A DNA stretch of 64,000 bases from Sphingobacterium sp. UBA2700 (GCA_002354335.1 DELI01000023.1:62001-126000), one strand, 5' to 3'. Numbered from the stretch's first letter, positions 52,032-61,810 are shown. Numbers and translations: made by a program. Notes: a model not told the origin generated them from the sequence alone.

Positions 52032-53561
52032 TTATTTTCTAAGTGCTTTTACGGCCGCCGGAGTCGTTGTTTTCTTATCTCCAAACTCGGTTTTCACATA
52101 ATTGATTATCGCTGCGAGTTCCTCATCCTTTAAGAATGAGTAGCTCGCCATATTTTGCTCATAGCTTACACCATTAATTGGTTTCTTTTCTTTTGTCCCT
52201 TCCAGCAATAACTTAGTAAATGCTGTCAGGTCGTTTATACGCGTAGAATTCACGAGCGGCGGGAAGGAGTTGGCGACGCCTTTGCCATCCTCTTTATGGC
52301 AGGATGCGCAATAATTCTTATACAATACCGCAGCATTGTTATTGCCCGCTGCAGCCGTAACTTTAGGATCCTCTTGTAAAAACGACTGCGGTTTCTGATC
52401 GGTAATTCGAAGGCGTATGATACGGTCGTCATTCTCCTTTGGAAAACCTGGCTGAGGGTTCCAATCTCTATTACTCGTGGAAAGTAACACATCGCCATTT
52501 GGAAGTACCAAAACAGCACGCATACGGCCGAAATGTTTGCCAAAATAAATATGCTCTTCTTTGATGCTATGTTGGTCTTCATTCAGATTAAGCACACGAA
52601 GGCTTTGACTCTTAAGGGTCACGAGCAACAAAGAATTCTTCCAGTCCGAAATCTCATCGTGGTTATAATATGCCATACCTGCCGGAGCGATCACTGGAGT
52701 CCATGATCGGATAGGCTCTGTCATTTTAGTCTTTGCCGTAATAGCTAGCTCCTCATCCGTATCGTGCTTACCTTCGATTAGAGGCCAACCATAGTTGTGC
52801 AAAGGTCGAACCCAATTGACTTCATCTTCGATAGCATCGCCATGCTCTGCAGTGAAGAGATTGCCATCCTTATCTAAAGTCATCCCTTGAATATTTCTGA
52901 ATCCCCAGGCATATACTAAGCTGTTCGGAATAGGATTGTCTGCCGGCACAGTGCCATCTAGATTCATGCGCAGTACTTTGCCATTTAGGGTAGTCGAATC
53001 CTGCGCCATATTGTTATCCGCGACATCCCCGGTTGCCCAATAAAGAATATTGTTCTTATCGATCAAAAGGCGTGTTCCGTTATGCCCATTGGCACCTGCA
53101 ACGCTTAATATTTCCGTTGGATTAATGAGTTCAGAACCATTGTATTGATAGCGCATAAGGGTTGAAACCACCAAAGAGTCCCGCTTTTTCGTATAGTTTA
53201 AGAAGACATAAGGGTCATCTTTCGAATTCTTTTGGATGGTAATATCCAATAAGCCGGGCGTCGTTCTGGTGAACACGTCCTCAATCTCCAAAAGCGTTCT
53301 CAGCTCTCCCGTCGTTAGATTCAGCTCTTTCACTTTGCCTGCAATCTCGGTAAATAGAATCTTATTGTCTACATAGTCCATCCCCCATGGGACAGACAAA
53401 CCTTCTGCCACGGTACTTACTTCTACGTAGCTGTTATCAAGTTTAAGATATTCCACAGGGATATCCTTCACGATGAAGTTATGATCCGTTTGCCTGCATG
53501 CTGTGAAAAAGAGGCAAGAGAAAATTAAAATTTTAATAAATGGTTTAGGTTGAAATATCAT
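52032..53561 (-). CDS. PQQ-dependent sugar dehydrogenase fused to cytochrome c
   Basis: A 509-residue periplasmic lipoprotein (lipobox Cys22, FFTAC). Residues ~45-390 form the glucose/sorbosone dehydrogenase beta-propeller (EGLSVPWGMDYVDNKILFTE, GRMRAVLVLPNGDVLLSTSN, WGFRNIQGMTLDKDG, HGDAIEDEVNW). Residues ~405-500 form a class I cytochrome c with heme motif CASCH at Cys418, Cys421 and His422 and a later Met (YEQNMASYSFL) as possible axial ligand. It should oxidise a sugar aldehyde or alcohol and pass electrons through its own heme to the respiratory chain. PQQ must be made or scavenged: no pqq genes in the window. Its ATG overlaps the GMC stop as TAATG. Confidence 0.92.
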   Translation of the reverse strand: MIFQPKPFIKILIFSCLFFTACRQTDHNFIVKDIPVEYLKLDNSYVEVSTVAEGLSVPWGMDYVDNKILFTEIAGKVKELNLTTGELRTLLEIEDVFTRTTPGLLDITIQKNSKDDPYVFLNYTKKRDSLVVSTLMRYQYNGSELINPTEILSVAGANGHNGTRLLIDKNNILYWATGDVADNNMAQDSTTLNGKVLRMNLDGTVPADNPIPNSLVYAWGFRNIQGMTLDKDGNLFTAEHGDAIEDEVNWVRPLHNYGWPLIEGKHDTDEELAITAKTKMTEPIRSWTPVIAPAGMAYYNHDEISDWKNSLLLVTLKSQSLRVLNLNEDQHSIKEEHIYFGKHFGRMRAVLVLPNGDVLLSTSNRDWNPQPGFPKENDDRIIRLRITDQKPQSFLQEDPKVTAAAGNNNAAVLYKNYCASCHKEDGKGVANSFPPLVNSTRINDLTAFTKLLLEGTKEKKPINGVSYEQNMASYSFLKDEELAAIINYVKTEFGDKKTTTPAAVKALRK

Positions 53562-55267
53562 TATAAATATCCGTTTTTCAATTGATCCGCTGCATAATCA
53601 ACAGCTCTGGCAGTCAATGCCATGAAAGTCAGCGAAGGGTTCTGATTACCAACACTGGACATACATGCCCCGTCGGTCACAAATACATTCTTGCAATGAT
53701 GCAACTGGTTGTATTTGTTTAACAAGGAATCCTTAGGATCCTCGCCCATACGAACACCGCCCACATCATGGACCTCCAAACCCGGCTGCCGCCCGAAAGC
53801 GATATGCTGATCTAGCTTCTTAATATTTTTACAACCGGCCTTTTCCAGAATGGAAGTCCCTTCTTTAAAGAAGTCCTCCATCATTGCCACATCATTATCC
53901 GAATAACCAATGGATGTAATAAGTTGTGGAAGGCCATATTTATCCTTCTTATCAGGACTTAAGCGTACATGATTCTCATAAATCGGCAACACTTCCCCTT
54001 GCATCATCATAGAAATCTTCCAGCCTCCCGGTTCCAATATGGCATCTTTAAAGCTAGCCCCTAGGGTATCCAAACCCGGATTGCGACCCCAGCCATCGCG
54101 ATTCGCAGAATAAGCAATCAGGTAAGAGCCCTTAAATGTCTCCGCATCGCTGTGAATATTCTTAAATGCCGGGATAAAAACCTGTGTTGGCCGGCGCCCG
54201 AAATAATAAGAATCTTCAAAGCCATCAATATCGGCTGTAATCCTGCCTCTATAATTGTGGAAGGCAATATATCGCCCTAACAGCCCATTATCATTCCCCA
54301 AGCCATTCGGAAAACGCTCGGATTTGGAATTCAAGAGGATTAGGTTCGAATTCAATGTTGCTGCATTCAGAAAGATCACCTTCGCTCTGTATATTTTCTT
54401 CTCTCTGCTGTTCGCATCAATAACCTGTACAGCCGAAGCTTTTCCGGTCTTTTCATCATAGATAATCGACTCAGCGATGCTATCCGTTACGATGGTCAGA
54501 TTGCCTGTTTTCTCTGCATAAGGGATAGTCGACGAATTAGAACTGAAATAGCCCCCAAAAGGACAACCACGCTCGCAAAGCGATCTCGCCATACATTGCC
54601 CTCTGCCCTGCTTCTTCTGCTCGTCCTTAATCACCGCTAGGTTCGCAGAACGACCAATGATCGCTTTACGGTCTGTAAAGTTCCGATCAATGGAATCTGC
54701 GATAGCTTTCTCCACTTGGTTCATCTCAAAGGCCCCAACGACCTCTGAGTCCGGCATATTTTCAATACCGTCCCGATTACCCGAGATGCCGACGAACTTT
54801 TCAACGTGCGAGTACCAGGGTGCTAGATCCGCATAGCGAATCGGCCAATCTATTGCATAGTCATATTTCTTTGGTGCATTGAATTCAAAGTCGCTCCAAC
54901 GTTGCGTTTGTCTTGCCCACAATAGCGATTTACCGCCAATCTGAAATCCGCGGATCCAGTCGAAAGGCTTCTCTTGAATATACTCTTGATCTTCGTCTTT
55001 AATATAAAAATGCTTTGTCGCCTCGCCATAGGCGTAGTGCTTACTGATCAGCTTATTCTCTGCAACGTCGGCTTTGGTCTTCTGCCCTCGGTGTTCAAAT
55101 TCCCAAGGATCCATATTCGCCGTTGGATAATCTTTTATATGCTTAACCATACGCCCTCTTTCGATCAAGAGCGTCTTAAATCCCTTTTCGGTAAATTCCT
55201 TCACTGCCCATCCACCACTGATTCCTGAGCCAATAACAATTACATCAAATTCGCTGTTTAGGTCCAT
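53561..55267 (-). CDS. GMC family oxidoreductase (gluconate 2-dehydrogenase-like)
   Basis: A 568-residue flavoprotein of the glucose-methanol-choline family. The FAD Rossmann motif VIGSGISGGWAVKEF is at residues ~11-25, and GKSLLWARQTQRW provides the conserved flavin contact. HDVGGVRMGEDP and the closing GNQNPSLTFMALTARAVDY give the active-site His-Asn pair. A Cys cluster CMARSLCERGCPFG is seen near residue 225, usual for the Bacteroidetes gluconate-2-dehydrogenase-like branch. There is no signal peptide, so export would need a partner subunit; the usual subunit 3 (Tat) is not adjacent, only a 22-codon ORF. It oxidises a sugar or sugar acid, probably to a keto form, together with the PQQ enzyme that overlaps it. 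Confidence 0.9.
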   Translation of the reverse strand: MDLNSEFDVIVIGSGISGGWAVKEFTEKGFKTLLIERGRMVKHIKDYPTANMDPWEFEHRGQKTKADVAENKLISKHYAYGEATKHFYIKDEDQEYIQEKPFDWIRGFQIGGKSLLWARQTQRWSDFEFNAPKKYDYAIDWPIRYADLAPWYSHVEKFVGISGNRDGIENMPDSEVVGAFEMNQVEKAIADSIDRNFTDRKAIIGRSANLAVIKDEQKKQGRGQCMARSLCERGCPFGGYFSSNSSTIPYAEKTGNLTIVTDSIAESIIYDEKTGKASAVQVIDANSREKKIYRAKVIFLNAATLNSNLILLNSKSERFPNGLGNDNGLLGRYIAFHNYRGRITADIDGFEDSYYFGRRPTQVFIPAFKNIHSDAETFKGSYLIAYSANRDGWGRNPGLDTLGASFKDAILEPGGWKISMMMQGEVLPIYENHVRLSPDKKDKYGLPQLITSIGYSDNDVAMMEDFFKEGTSILEKAGCKNIKKLDQHIAFGRQPGLEVHDVGGVRMGEDPKDSLLNKYNQLHHCKNVFVTDGACMSSVGNQNPSLTFMALTARAVDYAADQLKNGYL

Positions 55268-55272
55268 GTCGT

Positions 55273-55341
55273 TTATTTAAGGTTGTAGATACTTACGATT
55301 CGATCCTTTCGATCGTGCTTTTCGATCTTAAATCTAGCCAT
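55273..55341 (-). CDS. Possible 22-codon leader ORF before the GMC gene
   Basis: A short ORF (MARFKIEKHDRKDR...) in the 84-nt gap between esterase and GMC genes. Its ATG is preceded by TAAGGGGG, one of few Shine-Dalgarno-like sequences here, 10 nt after the esterase stop. Its TAA ends 5 nt before the GMC ATG, in another frame. It could be a coupling leader or chance. Confidence 0.25.
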   Translation of the reverse strand: MARFKIEKHDRKDRIVSIYNLK

Positions 55342-55351
55342 TTTATCCCCC

Positions 55352-56506
55352 TTACTTCAAGAAATATTCAAAAAATAGATTGGCTTGACGGTTAGATTCG
55401 GCATTCGGCGAATGCTCCGGTCTATTGGTCATCGCGACTCTATTTTCATATCCCAATAATTTGTTCAACTTAATCGTGTGATTCAATGGAATCCATCTAT
55501 CGATAGGATCCGACGAACCACCGGATACCAAAAATGGGCGCGGAGCCATTAAAGCATGCAACTCGTGCAGGTCTTGCTTTGATTTCATCAGCTTAGGATA
55601 TAAGCCTTTTGCGCCATCAACCATTCCGGTCTGTCTCCACGCATTTTGCCAAGGTGGTGGATAATACCCCAAATACCAAGGTTCCCAGTAATTTACACCC
55701 GAACCTTTGGTTTCATCAAATACGATCCCCGGATCTGACCATACTGCGCAAGCAAACTTATCGAATAAGCAAGAGCCAAACATCGCCCATTTGGCACCGT
55801 AAGAATGCCCCATGATACCAATCCTTTTGGAATCGACTTCCTTATAATTTGCCAATACATACCATGCATTTGCAGCAGCGTAAGCCAGTGCAGAGAGCGG
55901 CTGTATTTCTGCCTTGTCTATCGATGGATAGTATAAGGAGTAGGTTTTATTGTTCGTTGTTTCGGCAGTACCGATAGATAAGGTTATGAAACCTTGCTTG
56001 CATAATTGCAAGGCAAAATCTCGCTCGGCTTTGCCACGACCGATAGCAGTTTCAGGCTCGTAAAACACGGTCAATACCGCTGCTTTCTTACCTTTTGTAT
56101 GGGGAACCAATAAGTATCCCTGAGTTTTCCGATTGGGCAACCAGTCAAAAGCCACCACATATTCCGTATACCCTTCTCGAACGGTCGTGTCTAAAAACTG
56201 AAGCTTTTGATCTTCTAAGAATGCAGGCCATTGCCCCATCTGATTCATCCACTTCGCTTTAATCTTTTCTCTTTGCTTTGCCCAAGCTGATTTGCTCTGG
56301 ATTTCCTTTCCTTCTTCATCGATGAGCACTGATTTGTAATCGCCATATTGATTCTCGAAAGCAGCAGGAGCATTGAAATACGAACTTATTTCTGCCCATA
56401 CAGCCTTTTTATCCTTCTTGTTCTGCGCGAAAAGAGGCTGCAGCATAGCCATAAATAGCAAAGCGCAACAGTAGCAATATGGAATCGTCTTTTTCAATGT
56501 GCTCAT
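55352..56506 (-). CDS. Secreted alpha/beta-hydrolase esterase
   Basis: A 384-residue exported serine hydrolase (signal peptide 1-27, PLFAQN). The nucleophile elbow GHSYG holds Ser235. MAPRPFLVSGGSSDPID supplies the Asp/Glu region and NRPEHSPN near the C-terminus the catalytic His. Overall it resembles acetylxylan esterase / prolyl-oligopeptidase-like hydrolases and, more distantly, CE15-type glucuronoyl esterases (which have GCSRxG instead). It would remove acyl or methyl-ester groups from the imported glycan before oxidation. It lies 84 nt after susD and 10 nt before the small leader ORF, inside the same operon. Exact specificity is unknown. Confidence 0.8.
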   Translation of the reverse strand: MSTLKKTIPYCYCCALLFMAMLQPLFAQNKKDKKAVWAEISSYFNAPAAFENQYGDYKSVLIDEEGKEIQSKSAWAKQREKIKAKWMNQMGQWPAFLEDQKLQFLDTTVREGYTEYVVAFDWLPNRKTQGYLLVPHTKGKKAAVLTVFYEPETAIGRGKAERDFALQLCKQGFITLSIGTAETTNNKTYSLYYPSIDKAEIQPLSALAYAAANAWYVLANYKEVDSKRIGIMGHSYGAKWAMFGSCLFDKFACAVWSDPGIVFDETKGSGVNYWEPWYLGYYPPPWQNAWRQTGMVDGAKGLYPKLMKSKQDLHELHALMAPRPFLVSGGSSDPIDRWIPLNHTIKLNKLLGYENRVAMTNRPEHSPNAESNRQANLFFEYFLK

Positions 56507-56590
56507 TCTTTTAGCTTAAGACCAAAGTGAGGTGGCAAGCTGGCACTTACCACCGCTTTGGACATTCAAACCTATATTAAACGAAAATCT

Positions 56591-58321
56591 TTACCATCCT
56601 GGGTTTTGTGTTAACTTGTCGTTTAAGACAAGTTCATTCTCCGGAATAGGGCTTAAATAATCTCTACCTAACTTGAAACCATAACCATTAGGAATTGCCT
56701 TCTGGTAAGGATCAAGGAAACCGTTCTGGTCAACTGGAAAAGGATTCACCTTAATCTGACTCGCTAAGAATCCATGCGGGCGCTTGCCGACGATTACCTC
56801 ATCCGCCGCAGCCCAACGTGCGATATCATCCCAACGAAAACCTTCGCCGACCAATTCGATACGACGCTCGCGTCTAATCTCATTCAACAGAGGAGTTAAA
56901 GTCGGAAACTCCCACTTCGCGTCGCTGGCAATGCTTCCAATTACTAAATTTGGCATCCCAACGCGATCGCGCAAGGGCTTGATTGTTTTATCAATATCCG
57001 CTTGTGTGGCAATACCTAACTCCGCTTTTGCCTCAATATAATTCAACAGAACCTCCGCATAACGGAAAAGAATGGACGGTGTTTCCTCATATTGCTGTAC
57101 ATGATAGATCACATGTGGATCATAACCTTTCTGAATAATATAACCTGTCGGAGCTTCCAAATCTGTTCTTGAATTTAAAGAACTATAAATTACCGACCAG
57201 TTTTGCGTCTTACCGTCAGCCGCTATTTTCCAAACTTGGTCTGGTGTAGCAATCGTCTGTGCCAATCTTGGATCGCGATTTTGGAATTCTTGGGTAATCG
57301 TACTATATCCGCCGAATAGGCTATTTCCGGTAATTGGCTTGCCATCAATCATCAAGTATTGATCAACAACCTCCTTTGCCATCGAACGGCCTACCGGCTG
57401 AGCCATTCTGAAGTTTCTGTCGTTCGTGAAGTCAGCATCCCCTCTAGACAAATCGTTATCATAGCGACGCCAAAACAATACTTCGGAGTTCCCTGTATAA
57501 TCCCTTTTTGTGAATAAATCATAATAGTCGCTTTTAGGTTTACCGCTATTGTAAACACTATAGAGACCCGAATTCATAACCGCTTCACTCGCTTTTACAG
57601 CAATTTCAAAATACTTATTAGGATTAGCGTTTGCTACGCCGAATACAGTACCATTATGATATTTCTGCCAAGTTCCCTCATATAGGGCGACGCGGCTTTG
57701 CATCAGTAAGGCTATCCATTTATTGATCCGGCTGTATCCATTCGTTTTATCACTGCTCAAATACATCGCTGCCGAGTCCAAACAGCCGATAATCCGATCG
57801 GCTACAAATTCTCGTGGTGAACGAGGGCTATAGAGTTCCGGAGATGATGTACCATACACATTATCCACCCATGGAATATCTCCATATAGCTTCAATAGGT
57901 TGAAATAGGTAACTGCTTTAAAATAGTAGGCTTCACCGACGTATTGTTTGTAGCTATCGAAACTGTGAGTTCCCTCGAGCTTTTTATATTCTTTAAAAAA
58001 GTAATTTAAACTACGCACATTCGCATAGCCCATATTACCGGTAGGAGATACTGTTCTTGTGCCTTGTAAACGGATATCCGGAACGGCGGCAACCATGTTA
58101 TCACTGTTAAAGTCCGCTCCATAATTTGGATATTTTGGAAAGTAAGAAGCATTGTAAAACTGATTCATATAGATCTCCAGATCCAAGGGCTTTGTAAAAT
58201 ATTTTTCTGCTGCCACTTCATCTAAAGGCAGTCTTTCAAGAAAATCGTCGTTGCAGGAAATCAGTGCCGCACAACTCAATAATAATATACTCGATCGTTT
58301 AAGAAAATTTTTCATAATCAT
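56591..58321 (-). CDS. SusD/RagB family outer-membrane lipoprotein
   Basis: A 576-residue binding partner for the SusC encoded upstream. Lipobox Cys23 (ALISC). Typical parts are YFTKPLDLEIYMNQFYNASYF at the N-terminus, GEAYYFKAVTYFNLLKLYGDIPW near residue 130, LFRYAEVLLNYIEAKAELG near 420 and ERRIELVGEGFRWDDIARW near 500, closing with YLSPIPENELVLN. The start ATG at 58321 overlaps the susC stop (TAATG); ATG at 58315 is an alternative two codons in. Downstream, 84 nt lead to the esterase. Confidence 0.96.
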   Translation of the reverse strand: MIMKNFLKRSSILLLSCAALISCNDDFLERLPLDEVAAEKYFTKPLDLEIYMNQFYNASYFPKYPNYGADFNSDNMVAAVPDIRLQGTRTVSPTGNMGYANVRSLNYFFKEYKKLEGTHSFDSYKQYVGEAYYFKAVTYFNLLKLYGDIPWVDNVYGTSSPELYSPRSPREFVADRIIGCLDSAAMYLSSDKTNGYSRINKWIALLMQSRVALYEGTWQKYHNGTVFGVANANPNKYFEIAVKASEAVMNSGLYSVYNSGKPKSDYYDLFTKRDYTGNSEVLFWRRYDNDLSRGDADFTNDRNFRMAQPVGRSMAKEVVDQYLMIDGKPITGNSLFGGYSTITQEFQNRDPRLAQTIATPDQVWKIAADGKTQNWSVIYSSLNSRTDLEAPTGYIIQKGYDPHVIYHVQQYEETPSILFRYAEVLLNYIEAKAELGIATQADIDKTIKPLRDRVGMPNLVIGSIASDAKWEFPTLTPLLNEIRRERRIELVGEGFRWDDIARWAAADEVIVGKRPHGFLASQIKVNPFPVDQNGFLDPYQKAIPNGYGFKLGRDYLSPIPENELVLNDKLTQNPGW

Positions 58322-61300
58322 TACTTTAGGGTAAGGTTTAAACCGAATGATAATGTACTACTCATTGGATAGATCACACCGCTCGTCAAATAGCCACCTT
58401 CTCGACTGTCTGATGCTACTGCTGTTTCAGGGTCGAATACTTTTGGCATACTAGAGAACGTCAGTAAATTTTCTCCCGAGAAATACACTCTTGCGCGACT
58501 GAACATTTTACCGATTAACGATTCAGGTAAGGTATATCCAAGTTGAACATTTTTCAAACGCAGATATGCTGCATTCAACATATACTTGGATTGCGGAAGT
58601 CTATTTTTATTGGTTTCCGTAGTGAAGTATGGTTTTGGCAAATAAGCATCCGTATTAGGACCCAAGATATTGGTCTCATCAGCAGGTCGCCAATAGTCTA
58701 ATGCTGGTGAATCTTTATATAGACCCGAGTTGCCCCATGCTGTAGTCATCCCCCAGAATAACGGTGTGGTGTTTTCAGGCGAAAAATCACGGCGACCAAC
58801 ACCCTGCCAGAACATATTGAAGTCAAAGCCTTTCCAATTCATGCCTGCGGTGATACCATAGTTATAGCGTGGAAGTGAATTTCCAAGCACTTTTAAGTCT
58901 CCATGATTTTCTAAAGTACGCGTTCCATCATTGATGATTCCGTCGCCATTCAGGTCCTTGTACTTGATATCGCCTGGCCCCCATTTCGCATGGTATTTTG
59001 ATTGATCTGCCATTGCCTCTCCTTGCGTTTGGATGATACCATCGGTTTCAAATCCCCAAATCTCTCCATAATTCTTACCGATGTACCAGGTATCAATCTG
59101 ACCCGTTGTATTTAAATACTCTAAAACCTGGGTGCGGCTATCGCCCAATGTTACTTTGAAATTGTATCCGATTCCATTGTCCAATTTATCGTTCCAGGTC
59201 GCTACAAGCTCGAATCCACGAGTACGGAGCTTCGCATTGTTGGTTTGAGGAACGGCTGCCCCTAAGATGAAAGGCAGGTCAAATGCTTTTCCCAACATTT
59301 TATCAGTCTCGCGATTGTACCAATCGAAAGAAAATCCTAGACGAGAATTAAGCAAAGACATATCAACACCTAAATTTAGGGTCGTAATAGTCTCCCAGGT
59401 TATTTCATCAGAAATGATGGCCGGAATACGCGATGATTGTGGTCTTGACTCATTGATAATCCAGTCAAGTTCCGGAACGATACCAATTTTAGAAACATAT
59501 AAGTTGTTCGCAATGTTCTGATTACCCAGTGAACCGTAAGACGCTCTAACTTTTAAATTATTGATCTTATCTCTTAAAGGCTCGAAAAAATCCTCTTTTG
59601 AAATTACATATCCCAAGGATGCCGAAGGGAAAAATGCAAATCGAATATCCTTCGGAAACTTCGATGAACCATTATATCGTCCGGCAAGCTCTACCAGATA
59701 TTTCTCTTGATAGTTATAATTCAAACGACCGAAAGCTCCACGAGTAGCCCAATGGCTCATATTATCGTCGGCCAAAATACCGCCCAATGAGGTAGAGATG
59801 GATGGGTAGTCATCAACGACAGGTGCAGTACCTGTAGCGTTCAATCCAGAGTACACATTTTCCTCCTGCTCGAAACCTAGCATACCCTTGAAATAATGAT
59901 CGTCCATTTGCTTTTCATACGAGGTCACCGCATTCAATACTTTATAGACATACTCATAGTAACCAGCAGTATACGATGCATTCGGCTTTCCAATGTTTCC
60001 AAAAGCGCCATTTCCAAGTTCCACCATTACGGGTTTAGGATTCAGACTCGTCTTCGTATTCTTAATATTATAGTTGTAATTGACCGAGGTCACCCAACCT
60101 TTGATGGGTTCAATTTCCCCTCCAATCGTAGCAAGGAAATCGTTATTGCTCTTCTTATCGCGACCGGAGTCTTGTAACAAACGTACTAAGGGGCTTTGAA
60201 TCGATCCATTGATGTTATAATACGGCATCATTGGTGCAAACATGAGCATCTCCCGGAAAGTATGCTCGCGACCCACAGTCGTTTCGCCCATAGGGAAATT
60301 CGTTGCTGTATTTGCCCATTTTAAACTAGAGTTGATCCTGAACCAATCCGCCACTTGGGTAGAAACATTAGACATCAAGTTATAGCGTTTAAAATAGTCA
60401 TTTCCGAATGCGTATGTACCATTCTGTTTATTGTATCCTGCCGATAAGAAGTATTGTGTCTTTCCGCTACCACCGGAAACATTGATATTATGTTTTTGAC
60501 TGAAGGAGTTTTTCCCCATTAGAATATGCGGCCAGTCGTTATTGGCATTACCATTTCGACGACCAGCAAATACGTTGTCAATTGGATTTTCCGGATCATA
60601 TTCATAAGGGAAAGTACCGTCGATATATCCTTTGATGCGTTTCATCTGCTCTTCATTGTAAACGGCGGTTAAACCGGCGTTTGCATTCGCCTGATTATAC
60701 GCAGTTGCCCAGGTATAGGAGTCGATGAAACTCGGCAAATGTAAAGGAGATGATAAAGATAAATTATTGGAATAATCAAACTTCGCTCCCTGTTCCATCT
60801 TTCCTTTCTTGGTGGTAATCAATACCACACCGAAAGGTGCTCTAGAACCATAAACCGCTGATGCAGACGCATCTTTTAAGATGGACACGTTATCTACAGT
60901 TTCCGGATCGATCGCATTTAGATCCATCTCGACCCCATCGACAAGAATTAAGGGTGCACTTCCACCTGCAATCGACCCCACGCCACGAATATTCCACGAG
61001 CTCGCTGCACCAGGTTCTCCACCGCGCATCCCCATACCGATATTCACGTTAGGCGATGCCCCTTTAATAAGATCTGCAACATTTGTAGCTGGACGATCGG
61101 CTAATTGCTTGCTCGAAATAACATCCACAGATGCCGTCAGTTGTCCTTTTCTTTGGGTACCATATCCCACCACTACAACCTCATCCAAATCGGTTGCATC
61201 GTCCTGCAGGGTCACATTCACCGTCGTGCGGCCGTTAATTGCCACGCGCAAGGGACTGAATCCGATAAAAGAGAAGCGTAAAGAATCGTTTAGGGAATTA

Positions 61301-61497
61301 ACATCTAAGCGAAAAGCGCCTTTATCATCTGTTTGAGTCTCCCCACTCTTGCCGATGTTGGACACACTAACGCCCATCAAAGGTACTCCTTGCGAATTCC
61401 GAACCGTACCAGTCACAGAACTCCGCTCTTGTGCTCTAGCAGTTACCTCAAACAAAAGGAGGAAAACTATTAGCATTAAGGGTCTAATTGATATCAT
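58321..61497 (-). CDS. SusC/RagA TonB-linked outer-membrane transporter
   Basis: A 1058-residue TonB-dependent transporter, first gene of the eight-gene oxidative operon. Signal peptide to ARAQ (residue ~23); regulatory-like domain ~25-105 (SSVTGTVRNSQGVPLMGVSV); plug from DEVVVVGYGTQRKGQLTASV with PLILVDGVEMDL; barrel terminus FGLNLTLK, one Lys beyond the usual aromatic end region. No STN domain. Upstream, the 439-nt divergent region holds a candidate promoter near 61684 and two GTTACA...CGTTAACG elements facing each other. It shares susD by stop-start overlap. Confidence 0.97.
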   Translation of the reverse strand: MISIRPLMLIVFLLLFEVTARAQERSSVTGTVRNSQGVPLMGVSVSNIGKSGETQTDDKGAFRLDVNSLNDSLRFSFIGFSPLRVAINGRTTVNVTLQDDATDLDEVVVVGYGTQRKGQLTASVDVISSKQLADRPATNVADLIKGASPNVNIGMGMRGGEPGAASSWNIRGVGSIAGGSAPLILVDGVEMDLNAIDPETVDNVSILKDASASAVYGSRAPFGVVLITTKKGKMEQGAKFDYSNNLSLSSPLHLPSFIDSYTWATAYNQANANAGLTAVYNEEQMKRIKGYIDGTFPYEYDPENPIDNVFAGRRNGNANNDWPHILMGKNSFSQKHNINVSGGSGKTQYFLSAGYNKQNGTYAFGNDYFKRYNLMSNVSTQVADWFRINSSLKWANTATNFPMGETTVGREHTFREMLMFAPMMPYYNINGSIQSPLVRLLQDSGRDKKSNNDFLATIGGEIEPIKGWVTSVNYNYNIKNTKTSLNPKPVMVELGNGAFGNIGKPNASYTAGYYEYVYKVLNAVTSYEKQMDDHYFKGMLGFEQEENVYSGLNATGTAPVVDDYPSISTSLGGILADDNMSHWATRGAFGRLNYNYQEKYLVELAGRYNGSSKFPKDIRFAFFPSASLGYVISKEDFFEPLRDKINNLKVRASYGSLGNQNIANNLYVSKIGIVPELDWIINESRPQSSRIPAIISDEITWETITTLNLGVDMSLLNSRLGFSFDWYNRETDKMLGKAFDLPFILGAAVPQTNNAKLRTRGFELVATWNDKLDNGIGYNFKVTLGDSRTQVLEYLNTTGQIDTWYIGKNYGEIWGFETDGIIQTQGEAMADQSKYHAKWGPGDIKYKDLNGDGIINDGTRTLENHGDLKVLGNSLPRYNYGITAGMNWKGFDFNMFWQGVGRRDFSPENTTPLFWGMTTAWGNSGLYKDSPALDYWRPADETNILGPNTDAYLPKPYFTTETNKNRLPQSKYMLNAAYLRLKNVQLGYTLPESLIGKMFSRARVYFSGENLLTFSSMPKVFDPETAVASDSREGGYLTSGVIYPMSSTLSFGLNLTLK

Positions 61498-61556
61498 ATA
61501 AGTGTTTAATTTGGTTATTGATTCACTCTTAAAATCGGTTAGAAATTAGAACGTTT

Positions 61557-61583
61557 GTTACAATTTCCGTTTTACCGTTAACG
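61557..61583. promoter_or_regulatory. CGTTAACG operator candidate, susC side
   Basis: GTTACAATTTCCG followed 6 nt later by CGTTAACG (61576-61583), flanked as TACCGTTAACGTTTA. It matches the inverted element at 61792-61810. Palindromic CG-centred sites of this type suit LacI-family repressors. Confidence 0.5.
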
Positions 61584-61791
61584 TTTACAGTCCGCCGCTC
61601 AATACAAGGTTTTTCATGCATTTAGGCACAAAATGACCCGACGAATATGTTATCTTATTTTGATTTTAGGATTATGATTTCGACCAATATAGGGCAAATC
61701 AAAATTGATTACAAGAAATTTCTTTAAATTTTTCTATCTTTCGACCTAAATCGCTGACTAGACAATAATCTAACGTCATTAAACAGGGGTA

Positions 61792-61810
61792 CGTTAACGG
61801 AAAATGTAAC
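61792..61810. promoter_or_regulatory. CGTTAACG operator candidate, Gfo/Idh side
   Basis: CGTTAACGGAAAATGTAAC, the reverse of the 61557 element (shared GTTACA, TTTCCG and CGTTAACG). It is preceded by GGGGTACGT, similar to the GTACCCG motifs near the LacI gene. Spacing between the two elements is about 210 bp. Confidence 0.5.
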
